A DNA stretch of 64,000 nucleotides from Cliona cf. orientalis (Eukaryota; Porifera; Demospongiae; Clionaida; Clionaidae), in contig OZ005695.1 of the NCBI GenBank assembly GCA_963930775.1, positions 4,588,001 through 4,652,000 of the forward strand, in the 5' to 3' direction. The notes below the pieces were generated by a model. It had not been told where the DNA came from. It saw only the letters and a list, made by a program, of their open reading frames with translations, and did not search any database. This document shows positions 41,601 to 54,022 of the stretch, in pieces (the first letter of the stretch is position 1; the number at the start of each line of letters is the position of its first letter). A program made the translations under genes and the position numbers.

Positions 41601-44600
41601 ATCGAAGGAGTAAGGATGTACTCTTACTTCAGCTTATTATAATATTTCACTCCGTTCCCTATTTTATGGCAATGTAGGTGGTGCGGGTGGAGCTCTGGAG
41701 AGAGAGTTCATTGGTACGAACACTGAGGAGAGCCCTCTGATCGATGGCATCTTCCCCTGTAAGTATGAAGCAAGTTATTTGCATAATACCATATGTGAAC
41801 AATAATGTCAAGCAAGACTACCGTAAACAAAATTTTAACCAAATGCATGCCATATGTTCGCTGTATATCAGTTAGTACAGGTAAATTTAAAATTTTCATC
41901 ACTTTGAGCAAATTTAGTAATTCACAAATTACGGTATATCTACGGGCATGTACTAATGTACATGTACACAAAGATCATAATGCTATGAGTGCACACTGAC
42001 TAAAAGGAAGTGGGTATACGGAATTGGAATGATTTTTTTTATTTAACATGAAAGTTGATGGTGTTGAACAAATTATTATGATATTGATGATCCTTCAGTT
42101 GGAGTTCCCCAGGATGAGGAGTTTGTTTACATCAGCCGTGCCCTGTTCATAGTCTACACCATCCTCTCCTGCATTGGCATCGGCTTTGCCATCGTCTGTC
42201 TCTCCATGAATCTCATCTTCAAGGATAGAAAGTAAGTTGAAGCATGGATCCCCGTACCCGTGCGGCCACTTGTGGTGATGGCCACTATTGAGAGGCTCCA
42301 CTGAAACTGTTGTTATAACATGCCACATACATTATCAAATGGTGTTAGATACAAAGGGGTTGTCCCCTCGTTATGGACACTAATTTGTATGTCTACAAAA
42401 CTGACAAATTGCATGTGTGTGTCAGTAGCGACCAGGTGCAGTTTTTGCTAGTGCTTGTTAGTATATCAATCCTTACGTATGTCGTAGATGCTGGCTGTTG
42501 TGTATGCTCTTATAGCTTGTGGCAATAACGTCCCATGAGGAGGAGATGACTTACTTTTCTGCTTGATTTTAAATGATTACAATAATGGTACATATAATAT
42601 TTTCACCAGGAGAAATTTTTGCTGATTTCACCACCTGGCGAAAATTTTATCACGCTAATTTTTGGTCCTGTGTTAAACGTTGCATAAGAGGATGTGGCAA
42701 CCTTTACTGCATTGGCGAAAATTTTTTCTACCAAATTTTTCTACAATGTAATGGCAGCAGGGCTTGGCGAAATTTTTATCAAGCAAAAATTTTCATGCAT
42801 ACAGCATATACTTGAATGTAAGGTGCAGGCTACTATTATGTATGTACATATTATGTATTCGTACTACATACACTGGTACAAGTTTGTGGGTAGAATGTAC
42901 ATTGTATGTCAACCACCATGTCTTGGGGCTATTTGTGGGAAGCCAAATCACTCACAAGCACTGATGTAAGCAAGCCCTATCATATACTACTATTAAGCGA
43001 TACCATCCAAAACCACTGTCAGCGACAGTCAGCATTTGTGTCTGCTAATGCTCCTGTAGTCAGGGATAGTAGTGGAAGCATGAATACGCGCTAAGTAAAA
43101 GGTCTAAGGCACGGTAGATGGAGCCAACAAATTTTGATGGGCATGCTTAGGTTATTTCAAAGGCATGAACAGAGAACATGAGTCATTCTAGCAACTACTA
43201 GCCTCTAGTGTCTACAACTGTCGATCATTACCTGCAGGCGTATGCACTTAACAGAGAAGCTACAGGCACTTATGACACATTGCTTGTCTATAATTGTTAC
43301 CACTTGGTGTATCAGACTGCCGTGCCTAGTAGTAGTAACTTGCTGTGTTTCTTTAGGGTTGTGAAACTATCCAGCCCCTACCTGAACGTGCTGATTGTGG
43401 TTGGAGTCATCCTGTTCTATGTGGATGTGATACTGTTTGGTGTTGATGAGGGCACCCCAGCCCCCAGGTGCACCGTCAACGCCCTCTGCATGGTGAGTAC
43501 ATCTTAGATACATACAGTTACTTATAATAATGTGAAGGATCTAGAGGCTTCTAAGTATCATATACCTCAAGGTGACATAGTACTGGTGTTTGGTATTTCT
43601 GTGGATTGACCACAACCCTATCAATTATGATAATATACTATTCAACAGTCAGTCCTGAAAAATGGATATACCGTGTCACTATCACCAAGAGGTATGAATT
43701 AATAAAAGCCGCCCTTGATTAGTAGCTGCACTCCAGCAAGGCTGAAACTAATAGTAGCCGCTAGTATTTGATGGTACTTACAATTGTTTATAGGTAAACT
43801 AGTACTATTCCTTTATTGACTGCAGACTCGTCTTTGGATAGCCAGCATTGCTTTCTCCCTTCTTTTTGGGACGATATTTGTCAAGACCTGGAGGGTCTAC
43901 TACATCTTCTACAGCGATAACAGACACAAGAAGGGAAGGAAATCAGTGAGTTGCAACATAATATAATCTATGGTTGGAACAACCTAGCATGTTAGTCCTA
44001 CATGTGTATTACTTTGAAGTGAACCAGAAATGGTTGGGATATAAGATTATTTGGCTGATCCTCCATTGAAGATTTTCTTTAATTTTGTACAATAATTGGT
44101 TTAAGGAGCTCTTCAGTATAGAAATGTATTCCGTTGATGATCGCAACAAAGTATGAATGCATGGATTCCCTAACATGTTAAGCTGTCTGGGAGAAGAGCT
44201 ATACTGTAGATAAGCACCTATGCTTATTCTCATGAAGGAAATCCTGGAAGGTCAATGTCCTTCGGTGCACACCTGGACATTTAGCCCCACAAATTGTGTT
44301 AGTGTTTCCTTTCCTTCATCTTGGATGTCAGGGGCAAGTTCTTTGGGTGCTCAAGCACCTGTCTCAAGCCTAAGACATAGCTGGCTTGAGCACCCCCATC
44401 CCTTTTTTGCCCAGGAAGCCAGATATGACATGAACTTGGCTAAAAAATACTCATTATCGTCAATTTTTCTTGAGTTCTGTGGTAGTTAGTCTCAATTGCG
44501 ACAGACGAGTTCCCAAAGGATGGGGGTATGGGAAAAATTATCACACACTTCACGTATACCCAAGCACCCTCATAATGAAGCTCCTGGGTCCACCCTTGTG

Positions 44601-46329
44601 TGTATGCAATAGTCACATTATTAGCCTTGTAAAGGTGGGAGAGATGACCTGGGAATGAGCCAGTGTACATATAATTTTGTTTCTGTGCTCAGGTGATCCA
44701 GGACTGGGTGCTGTTTGTGATGGTTGGTGTGCTGGTTGCTATCGACGTCGTATACATGATAATTGTCACTGCAATCCCATCATCAAGACTGCAACTAGAG
44801 AATGAGGAGATGGCTTCAAATGTACAAATGTTTTCTCTCTCTGTCTCTCCCCTCCCTCTCTCCACTCCCGCTCTCTCTCTCTCTCTCATTTACCCACTCA
44901 TTGTGTGTGCTACATATACATGTACAGATTTTCTTATACTTAATACTTATATGCATACTGATCTACACACACTTGCAGTCCCGAGCTCTTCCACAGATAG
45001 TTGGTTTGTGCCGAGCTGCAAATTCCCAGGCCCGATACATCTGGCTTGGCATCCTGCTGGCCTACAAAGGTATCTTCCTCATCGTTGGACTATTCCTCGC
45101 TTTTGAGACAAGAAAGGTGAAGATTCGTCAGCTGAATGACTCCAAGCTGATAGGGATGTCAGTCTATGGCATAGTCGTCCTGTCAGTTGCCCTGGCGGCC
45201 ATCGGTATATTCCTTGAGGCCATGGTGAATGTATTCTACATCGTGACTGGACTGATGATTCTTATCGGGAACACTTGTCTACTCTGCCTCATCTTCATTC
45301 CAAAGGTACAAGTTTGTGAACGTAATGTATACATGTACATGTACTGATTAGTGATATGTAGCTGAGGTAAGAGTTGTGTATAGATTCTGATTGAGGGGTA
45401 AAAATTGTGTCGTTTCTAATGGAGTTGTACATGTAAGACACACTATAGTGCTATTATTGTTCTCCTGATAGTTCTGTAATCTGTGGGTATTACACTTTAA
45501 TATCTATTAAATGTACCAAAAGACTTCAACCAAGTGGATTAATAAGTAATTGCTGAAAAAGCCCTTGGAACTTTGATGAATATCCCAACTGATTGTTATA
45601 CTTTCCTCAGTTGTATGGTCTTTGGAAGGACCCTGAGGGCCTGAGGATCACCATTGGCACCTCTGGAACTGCCTTCAAGAGCACGGGTGAGGAGAACAAG
45701 GAGACCATCACCCAACTCAGCCAGGAGGTACAGAGGCTCAAGCAGGAGCTAAGGAGAGTTAGCGTAAGTGCTAGGTATAATAATTATTTTAGCTTGTGTT
45801 CTATTAGAGTAAACACAGTATAGATTAAGAATAAAATATAAATGTATTACTCTATACGTACAACAAGTTACATGCTACAAACAAAAGTCTTAAAATTAAT
45901 GGACAGCTGGTCGCACAATAATGAACATTGCCAACTTCTATCTGATAGTTTTGCATGAGACCAAAATTAATCTTAATGATCACCACTATTCCATGGTAGT
46001 GTAGGTTTGAAGTTGACTGTTTTCCCTACACTTGAATACCCCCACCACAGATCAGCACCACTACCTCAGCTGGGGAGCAGCAGGGCATCAGTGGGTCCCC
46101 TCTGAAGAATGGGTCAGAGCACCTCTCCCCGGGTACGGGCGGTGGCGGTGGCTCTGAGCTGTTCCCCGTGCAGGAGGAGAGGGAGAGCTTCCACGGCGAA
46201 GGCAGCGTATTCAATGTCACCTTCGCTGGCCAATTTGACTCCAAGCCAGGAATTCCTGAAGGGAAGAGTGAGAATGGGAATGGACCGCTTCAAGCAACTA
46301 TCGCAAACTCTGATGGGACTGTATTGTAG
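32688..46329 (+). CDS. GABA-B-like class C GPCR, receptor B, complete, 18 exons
   Basis: Exons: 32688-32999, 36019-36156, 37792-37853, 38463-38571, 38968-39072, 39596-39661, 40090-40302, 40696-40837, 41112-41221, 41543-41609, 41678-41758, 42099-42231, 43357-43492, 43826-43945, 44693-44821, 44979-45305, 45611-45763, 46051-46329. They sum to 2682 nt, in frame, 893 aa. A Met at residue 8 is an alternative start; a hydrophobic signal (VVCCCLLFCSFW) follows both. The flytrap has YMIIGADCSISTEPIAEL, diverged from A's GPGCSS, and YAWYPDEWW. Seven helices run from about 475 to 750 (FGTIFVKTWRVYYIF, LLAYKGIFLIVGLFLAFETR). The tail carries a coiled coil (ITQLSQEVQRLKQELRRVS) and a Gly/acidic end. Most introns match receptor A in position and phase. 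The weakest junction is the GTACAA donor after 44821. Confidence 0.92.
33000..36018. other. Receptor B first intron, 3 kb
   Basis: The largest intron of receptor B. Contains a 21-nt poly-G at 33827-33847 and a CT-rich, C-rich stretch at about 35036-35215. No exon or complete element recognised; the leucine/serine-rich frames over the CT stretch are low complexity. Confidence 0.55.
36931..37005. repeat. Perfect 30-bp hairpin
   Basis: Arms 36931-36960 and 36976-37005 are exact reverse complements (AATAGTTATCTGCCAGTAAT... outward) around a 15-nt loop. In the receptor B intron between the exons ending 36156 and starting 37792. Could be a small foldback element or form a stable RNA hairpin. Confidence 0.85.
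39094..39240. repeat. (GGGA)n purine tract in receptor B
   Basis: GAGA then GGGA repeats of about 147 bp on the sense strand, beginning about 20 nt after the donor of the exon ending 39072. The regular G-runs could form G-quadruplexes. Confidence 0.9.
41819..41936. repeat. Possible degenerate TACCGTA-ended element
   Basis: Bounded by TACCGTAAACAAAATTTT and the reverse complement of TACCGTAATTTGTGAATT. The arms pair only partly, so this is a weak member of the TACCGTA group. Receptor B intron. Confidence 0.35.
42232..43356. other. Receptor B intron with AAAATTTT motifs
   Basis: 1.1-kb intron. At about 42600-42795 the motif GGCGAAAATTTT and close variants recur several times in both orientations, probably a decayed repeat. 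No exon found in the rest. Confidence 0.45.
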
Positions 46330-46731
46330 CAGCTGGCATGATAGCTGGATAAGTTGTGTTAGGGGGCTGGTCTGCTCTCTCAAGCAATAGTTCTTCATTG
46401 AGTAGTCAATGAACTACTAAGTCTTATTTTATCTCTATAAGAATAATTACTAGTACTACACTTCTATTCTTGGTACTCCCATCATCTCCTATTAATTGTT
46501 GTTATAATAATTATCAGTATCCTTTTATTATTAAAACAAGTATGTTTGATTTGACAATCATGGGATAATGTAGCTAAATCTATAAAGAATAGTAGTAGTA
46601 CAGAGCTATAGTAGTGTGCATGCGCAGATAAAAGTGGCATACACGACCGGTCGACCCAGATGGGAAGGGTCATCAGATCTGCTAACACACTGACGACCAT
46701 TACCTGACAACGAAAGGGGGAGTTGATAATA
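46330..46731. other. Gap between receptor B and the actin-like gene
   Basis: 402 bp with the 3' flank of receptor B and the promoter side of the actin-like gene. A TGACGACCATTACCTGACAA stretch at about 46691-46710, resembling the hairpin arm at 18797, sits just upstream of the ATG. Confidence 0.45.
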
Positions 46732-49197
46732 ATGGAGAAACCTACTGTGGTGATAGACAATGGCTCCTTCACTTGCAAAGCCGGATTAGCAGGTCAAGAT
46801 GCTCCGTCTGTCGAAGTTCGTTCTATCGTGGGCGTTCCTCGTATGACCTTTCCAGGCTTACGCTTACAAGATCACTATGTAGGAGATGAGGCAATGAAGA
46901 AAAGGGGTATCCTCACCTTAAAGCACCCCATCGAGCGAGGCTTTGTCACGAACTGGGATGATATGGAGAAGGTAGGGGAATAATACTAGTAAGATCATGA
47001 TTCATCCCTCCCACCTATCCACATCAGGATGCAAAGAGTCTATTCATACATGAATGGTAGTCTGGCGGGCCAGCCCCTTCACAAGAGGGAGGAGGAAGGG
47101 TCGAGTTGTTCTAGCGCTTAATAGCTGTTACACAGTGTGTACAAAACTGCACTCATGAAGATCTGGTTGGTCAGCTAGTGCGTTTTGGACAACCTCATTA
47201 TGTTGTTGATGATGTGGAGCAATCTGATTGGGCTGCACTCCTGGCTGCAGTAGGAACAGCTCGTGTATAGGCATGACACCAGACCCTTCCTCCTCCCTCT
47301 TATGAAGGGACTGGCCCGCCAGACTACATGAATGGTAGATGGGTTATAAGACACTATTACTAGCGGTACACTGCGTGCAGGGGCTTCCTCGCTCAGCTCA
47401 GGGAGGCAGTGCGCACGCGCAATGGCAACCATGTGCTTACGGGGAACTCCCTACAGTTCAGTGCCACAATGCGAGGTAAACAAATCTTGCGACACATGGG
47501 TGCAACAGAAGTGCTTACTAAACGGCACTTGTAGAAGATCTAAAGCTAGGAATCAGTTTATATTGTAGACAAGGTAGTTTACTATCTATGACTGTTGGTG
47601 AAAGTGTCAGCAACCACGATTCAACAACGGGCGACCATTTTTTGTGGGTCGCACAATGTCATTAGAGCCAACGAGGGAGTACAGTTCACCAAAACTGGCA
47701 GAGCGTTGGTGGTATTAAGTTTTCAGAGAATAGAAATCCATGTTTGACGTGTATCAGGAGCACAAAGAAGCAGCAAGAGGCTATCGGGAAGATGGGCGAA
47801 GATATAAAGCCGACACGAACTTTTGAACAAGATAGGCAAAATCCGGCAAATCTGCTGGCTTGTAGCCGCTCTGTGTTCTTGTGAAGATAGAAATCCATGT
47901 TTGGCAATCTGATAGTTGGCGATGGAAAGCAACTCGATATGGCGAGCAAGAACAACATTTTACAAGAACGCGAGGAATATGGGTGAAGCCATACTTTTTT
48001 GTCTTAGTTCGAGTAGAGACCTCGCTTCGCTCGGAATTAAATTTTGTGGGTTGAAACATAGATTATGTTCCATGTAATAATAACTCACAGTTCGCAGGCA
48101 TTAAGCAGATTACACCTACCAATAGTTTAGCCTAATATATACAATGTCATATAAGTCTTACATGTATGTTCAGTCATGGTCAGTTGAATTTATATGGCCA
48201 GATGTACACCGCATATAGCAGGCACTGACACTGAATCATATTTTTCACTCTTGGTTTAATACAATATCATAGAAATGAGTATAATTTAAAGCTATGAATA
48301 TTAAACTTTGATTTATTTTAGATCTGGGACTACATATTCCATGACCAACTTCATGTTAGCCCTGAAGACCATTCTCTGCTGCTGACAGAGCATCCATGGA
48401 ATTCAAGGAAAGACAGGGAGAAGATGACAGAGCGCATGTTAGAGGCCTTCAAAACTCCAGCCTTATACGTTGCAGTGCCGGCTGTACTCGGTCTGTACAC
48501 ATCTGGACGACTAACTAGCATCGTTATCGATTCAGGCCATGACAGCTCTCTCTCTATCCCAGTCTATGAAGGCCATGCCATTCCAAGTGCAGTCGTTAGC
48601 TCAGAGATAGCCGGGCACCAGCTCACATGGCATCTGCATAAGCTCCTTCAAGATCGTGACCACTCCTATGTCACTAATGCAGAATACGAGCTTGTACGTG
48701 AAATAAAAGAGAAGGTCTGTTATGTTGCATTAGACTTTGACAAGGAGCTACAGAGCACTGAACTAAATCCTGCCAATAATTTGACCTATGAACTTCCAGA
48801 TGGTAACATAGCAGATATTGGTAAGGCATGTTTTGAGTGCCCAGAGGGCATGTTTCAGCCTAAGCTCTTGCGCTCTGCTTACGATGGTATTCATGAAAAC
48901 TGTTGCAACTCAATCAAGAAATGTGATCATGACATTCACACTGCTCTCAGTCGAAACATAGTTCTTTCAGGAGACAATACACTGTTCCCAGGGATTGTTG
49001 AACGTTTCACAAAGGAGGTGACAGGTGCTGCTCCGCCCACCTGGATGATCAAGGTTGCTGCTCTGCCCCAGAGGAAACACTCTGCCTGGATAGGTGGCTC
49101 CATGTTAGCTTCACTGCCCACCTTTCAGGAGATGGCCATATCCAAGGCAGAGTTTGACGAGTTTGGACCAACCATTGTGCACCGCAAGTGCTTTTAA
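46732..49197 (+). CDS. Divergent actin-like protein with altered ATP site, two exons
   Basis: Exons 46732-46971 and 48322-49197 (phase 0) give 371 aa; conventional actin is 375. The fold is clearly actin: [54 protein letters not shown] and the C-terminus [10 protein letters not shown]. Nucleotide-site residues differ. The first phosphate loop reads DNGSFTCK (actin DNGSGMCK). The second reads DSGHDSSL at residues 150-157 (actin DSGDGVTH). The residue matching catalytic Gln137 is Pro133 and that matching His161 is Leu157. The D-loop is two residues shorter and unrelated in sequence. The frame is fully open, so this is not an obvious pseudogene. An actin-like protein or noncanonical ARP that cannot hydrolyse ATP is inferred. 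The intron contains a Mutator-like element. Confidence 0.88.
47058..47326. mobile_element. Mutator-like foldback element, 9-bp target duplication
   Basis: 269 bp with ends TAGTCTGGCGGGCCAG and CTGGCCCGCCAGACTA; inverted pairing continues inward (GAGGGAGGAGGAAGGGTC and partner). Flanked by CATGAATGG at 47049-47057 and 47327-47335. Same family as the element at 57214-57653. Lies in the actin-like gene intron. Confidence 0.9.
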
Positions 49198-49678
49198 CCA
49201 CACAATGGAGAGTCTTTGGAGACAAGGCTAGCAGCACAATCATGCAATAACATTATTAATGTTGATGTGTCCATGTATTATTTTCATCAGCAGGGGCATA
49301 ATAATAATAATATTACTATGCTTGTGTGTATACGCATATGAATGATTAACTAAGTGGGGGTTGCTAGTTAGTTATTTCTTTCCTCTATTATCTATGTTTG
49401 TATCCATGTCAGTCTGAGTGCCCAGTCTGGATTTAGTACTTTTCACTTTGTGACGTGCATGAATGGTTGCATGTATATGTATCAACTATGAAACCCTGAT
49501 CCAATACCTCTTTCCTTCCACAAAAATGTAAAAATTATGTCATGTATGCGCCGAGACTCAGAAATTCAAGACTGGTACGGTATCGCAAGCGTTGTACGCT
49601 CGAGGGTGGAGTCTCACTCGAGCCGTGATTGTACTTTGACCTACCTGAGTAAGAAGGCGCCAAAATTCCGCGCTAGAG
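49198..49678. other. Gap between actin-like gene and survivin
   Basis: About 480 bp of AT-rich 3' flank followed by a GC-richer survivin promoter side from about 49560. No feature recognised beyond this. Confidence 0.5.
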
Positions 49679-52600
49679 ATGGCTGCTGCGGCAGGTGAGG
49701 GAGTTGTCGATGAAAGCCGCTATATTGAAGAAGGTGCTCTTTATCTGGTTGAAGAAAGATTAGAAACGTTCAAGGAGTCTCACTGGCCGTTTGACTCCGG
49801 CCCATGTACTGCTTTGAAGGTGAGGCAGGGGGTTATCTCATCTGCATAAGCCCAGCATTATTATGTTTCCCCACAAGAGGTTCTGTCCCACTTCCCCCCC
49901 CCCCCCCCCAAAATAATTGAAATTTTGCTTAGAAGGCTGTTTGGAACACTATTAAACACCAATGTATGTTTTGGCTATTGTGTCCCCTCCCACACCCATC
50001 CCCTTCAGCCGCCAATGCAAGGTGGCCCATTAATAGTCTCGTGCCCAACCCCCTTCATGCATGCGTGAGAAAAGGTCTAGGGAATTATGCACATCCAGCA
50101 TGTCCCAGCGGAATGCATGACCCGTGCAGGGTGTAATCAATTGGTCAACACGCCACGCGCGTTGGGGCTCTGAACATTGAGCACCTGAAATTAATTACAT
50201 TCCGTATGTTCTTGAGCTGTCATGTGCTGCATACTACAATCTGATTGGTGCCTGGAAATTCCTAAATGGGGACAAGCCGGATGTGTACGATTCCCCAGAC
50301 CATCTCTTTCCCCGAGTGCGTAGGAGGGGCTGGGTACGAGACTAGCCCATTAATACGTCCCCTATCCCCCAGGTCAGATAAAACCCTGTGAGGTATATAT
50401 AGTAAAACCTCTAACTTGGGTGACACCTTTTTTGCAAACCCAAGTCGTGATTTAATAGCACTTGTGGTGATAGGGGATTGCGTTGTGAATTAGGAGTACT
50501 CATACCACAGACTCTTGGGCAATTGCCCATTCCTGGATAAGCGCCCAGGTTGTTATACTGCCACATTATATGGTAGGCATCCAAGCAAATCTGCACGCCA
50601 AAGCGGACTTGTGTTGATGGAGACATTTTAAGTAGTTACCTCGTCAACCCTATTCACCACCAATAGCTGACTCATGGCATACCCTGGGACACATAAGTCT
50701 GCCTCTGCATTTTGCATGAGCCTGTTGACCTTTTTCTGCATATTATGCTAATTGGTGTGTCAAAGTGGCAATAAACGACACAGCATGGCAGTGGTGTTTG
50801 AGTGGACTAGTCTGATTGACTGGGAGTATATAGCAGGTTCAAACCTCACTACAGCTTTCACTTTGTTTTCCCTCTCTCAAAAAGTTTGCTGGTAGGCTCG
50901 TTGCCAGATACTCCCACCATAGTACAAGTGTCGGTACTGTAGATTCAGCCTTAAATACTGAAGACTGTACATCTGTATTGCCCCCTGGTCCTAGTCCTGC
51001 TGGGCACACCCTTCAATCTCAGTGTGGACGCTTTTTGTTGTTGTTGGAGGGGTGGGGATAATTTCACTTGCCACACCCTTCAATCTCAAGGGAAGAGGAT
51101 CTGGTGACTCGATGTATGCGCATAGTACATGCAAGTTGTTCCAGGTGTAACCAGAATTTTATGTTAATGCTATTAGCAACAGTGATTCTGCACACCTACA
51201 TTGGTAGTCAACAATCCATCTTCTACAGGCAGCATTCCAGTAGTCAATTATACATGTATGTGAAAAGTCTACTTTGCCCTAAGAAAATTGCTAATATGCT
51301 ATCATCAGTATCGTGTTAGTGTGGCAGACATTAAATTGTATGTGTATACTCAGAGTGCGGTATTAATACCACTATCAAGGAAGTATCACACATGTGCATA
51401 TACATGTACGCGGTTCCCTGCAGGTGGCAGAGGCTGGGTTCTACTACTGTGGTACAGCTCAGACTCCTGATTGGGTGAGATGTGTGGTCTGTCATCAAGA
51501 CATGGAGGGATGGGAGCCAGAGGACAATCCACGGTCAGGAATACCCTTTGAATGTTTATTGGATGAGAAGTACTGTACACTTCAATTACAAGTTGAGTGC
51601 ATGTGCTTATAAATCTGAGCTGTAAGGAAAATTATAGCACTGCCCATTGTTACGGCCTACCTTTCAGGCTTACCAGTATGTGATGTACAGCCGCTGTGGC
51701 TGCTATCCATTATACATCATTTCTCTCGTGTGCGTTGAAAAAGATCAGGGTGACTGGGGACGAGGCTAATTATCCATGTCATTTGAGGGCTAGATATCTG
51801 AAATAGAAAACTGGAACCAAGGATTCAAGAAATATGTCAAACAGTTTCCCTGTCTGTAATAACCCAGTATGTGTCGTTTATCTCCAGGGCAGAGCACAAG
51901 CAGCACCGACCAGACTGCCCCTTTCTCAAGATCAAGGATCCCTACAACATCACAGTCGGCGACATCCTTGACTTAGAAAAAACTGCCACAGAGAACTTCA
52001 TTGTAAGAAACTGTTGCATAATTTGAGGATTGCATCTAGGACAATAATAGTATACCTGTTACATTGTACATGTATAATGTGCGGTCCATACAGGGACTAT
52101 CTGCATTGAGCCCAGCAGGGTGTGTTTCTCCTCAAGAGGTTCTGCCCAACGCTCCCCCCCCCCCCCAAAGATAATACCGTAGAAACTGGTTGTTAAGCGC
52201 TGCTCGCTGTTAAGCGCATACTTTTTATTAAGCGCATAGTTTTGTGCGAGCTTTACCGCTCCTTGTTAGGCGCATATGCCCAGCAAGCCACCTGAATGAT
52301 GAGCGATCGGCTACATGAGCCCAGAAAGAAGGCTAGAAGTAGGCTGGAGAAAAAAAAAACTACGCTCTCTGGTCGCTTCTTGGCCACTGTTGTAGCCCTC
52401 GACACGTTCTTTACGCACGCCCCACCTACCGTGTTTTAGCACTTTTAATTAAGCGCATGCTTCCTGTTAAGCGCATATTTTCTTGCTGCCGCGTGTTATA
52501 AGCGCATGCGCTTAACAACCAGTTTCTACGGTAGCTTATCTGGCCCAAAATTTGAGGGAGGGGGAGGCAATAGTGTAGGCAGTGGGTTACTTGAATCAGT

Positions 52601-53325
52601 TGGCGATTTCTGTCCATTCATTCATCTTTTTTTTGGATACACAGTAGTCATACAATTGAGTCAGTAGGCCATAGAAAATAGCTTAGCTATTAGAACAGTG
52701 AAGTGCAAACCCATGGGACTATAGTATCAAGGATCTTTGTCGTTAAAAAAGTTCACCATCTCTTCTGTTCATCAGGAGCTTGCCAGGGACCATAGAAGGG
52801 GCAATGGCATAGAAATAACACCATATCTTTTGAACAAAGCATTTTTAGGTAAATCCAAAACATTGAAAAATTTAATGGCGTAATATAATGCCCCAATTTT
52901 GACATGCAAACAATGCATATGACTGCTAGCTGGCTTCGAATCGTTTGACAAGGCCCGTGATTGTCACCAGCACTGCGTTTTTACAGGCTACACCTATTGA
53001 CTGTACATGTGCTTTGTGCTTATATTACGTCGGTAAAGGTCGTCAGAAGGCATGCCTGCTGCTGTATCTCAGATTCTCTATGCAATAGATGCAAGTCAGA
53101 TGCAGGTGTGATGTGCAGGGTATATGCTCTATATAGCTGTTATCATGTGGATCCCAACTCAGACTAACTATTCCAGATTAGTATATAATACTATAGTTAT
53201 GTTGGGTATACGTACCATCTATTGTGTTTCCTCAGAAAATGGAGGCAGACAAGCTTGAACAAGACCTAAAGGAGCTAGTGGGAGAGATGAAGGAAAGACT
53301 CACAGTAGCTGCAAAACGAAGATAG
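49679..53325 (+). CDS. BIRC5: Survivin homologue (BIRC5), complete, 4 exons
   Basis: Exons 49679-49819, 51424-51533, 51888-52002 and 53236-53325 total 456 nt, in frame, 151 aa (human survivin 142). Survivin is the BIR subunit of the chromosomal passenger complex and acts in chromosome segregation and cytokinesis. The single BIR domain spans about residues 25-95: RLETFKESHWPF, then CVVCHQDMEGWEPEDNPR. Zinc ligands are Cys67, Cys70, His87 and Cys94, with the expected spacing C-x2-C-x16-H-x6-C. The C-terminal exon (KMEADKLEQDLKELVGEMKE) is the long helix that packs with borealin and INCENP. No RING or CARD, as expected. Intron 3 hosts a TACCGTA foldback element and an R1 copy. Confidence 0.95.
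49820..51423. other. Survivin intron 1, 1.6 kb
   Basis: Contains a poly-C run near 49895-49909 and a relic related to the 31006 element (CCACACCCTTCAATCTC at about 51070, with a direct partial copy at 51008). No exon found. Confidence 0.5.
52175..52533. mobile_element. Foldback element, TACCGTAGAAACTGG ends
   Basis: 359 bp bounded by TACCGTAGAAACTGGTTGTT and its reverse complement. GTTAAGCGCAT is repeated internally in direct and inverted orientation. No coding frame. Survivin intron 3. Confidence 0.85.
52915..53130 (+). repeat. Dispersed repeat R1, diverged copy
   Basis: Diverged match to the middle and end of R1 (GCTACACCTATTGACTGTAC, GGTAAAGGTCGTC, GGGTATATGCTCTAT), ending about 105 nt before the last survivin exon. 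Confidence 0.5.
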
Positions 53326-54022
53326 AGACATGACAGTGTTAATTTTTGCCCAATTAAGACAATCATACATAGAATAATTATTATTGATCATTCAGCAAGC
53401 TCCATAATTAATCATTTTTAGAGAGGGTTTGGTGAGTATATTCAGTATATCCAGCAATACCATGCATATACTAATACAACAACTGGGCTATGGCTGGTGG
53501 CCTTTTGATGTCCACTTCGCTGGTCAGTGAGGCTTGCTGATCTGAGCTAAGTGGGTTTAATAAGTGAGTAGCCATCACTTCAGGAGATCTCTCTATGGGT
53601 ACTGGGGTATAATTGAATAGATAAAAACTGCAGTACTCAGGGCTTTGAGCCAGCGAGCAAAACTGGAGGTGGGCTACGAAAACGATTTTGTTCATGCCAC
53701 CTCAAACTAGCAAAATAACTACATACATGACATTGTATGTTATAGGAGATTAATTTTGGTAATGAGCAGCAGCTCAGTATAGGCTCTGCAGTGCTGGTGT
53801 GAACAGAAGGTACCGGTATGCTTAGCCTGGTGGGTGTTGATGTCAATGGTATAGCAGGTCAGCCCTAGCCTGAACAGAGAGGAAATCGAATACCATTGAT
53901 AATGACCAAGCCCACCTTATAATTAGAGGTGGCCACAATAGCTTCATGAGTATCATACTGATTATTTTATATACGAAACAGTGAAAATAATTGTTACAAT
54001 ATTGCACACATTGATTGATACA
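53326..54022. other. Convergent gap between survivin and JmjC gene
   Basis: About 700 bp of AT-rich sequence holding both 3' ends. Short minus-strand frames here have no splice or homology support. Confidence 0.5.

Noticed and set aside
47686..48059. Several overlapping minus-strand frames in the actin-like gene intron
   Set aside because: No recognisable family and no splice support; contains a short direct repeat (ATAGAAATCCATGTTTG) but no definable element.
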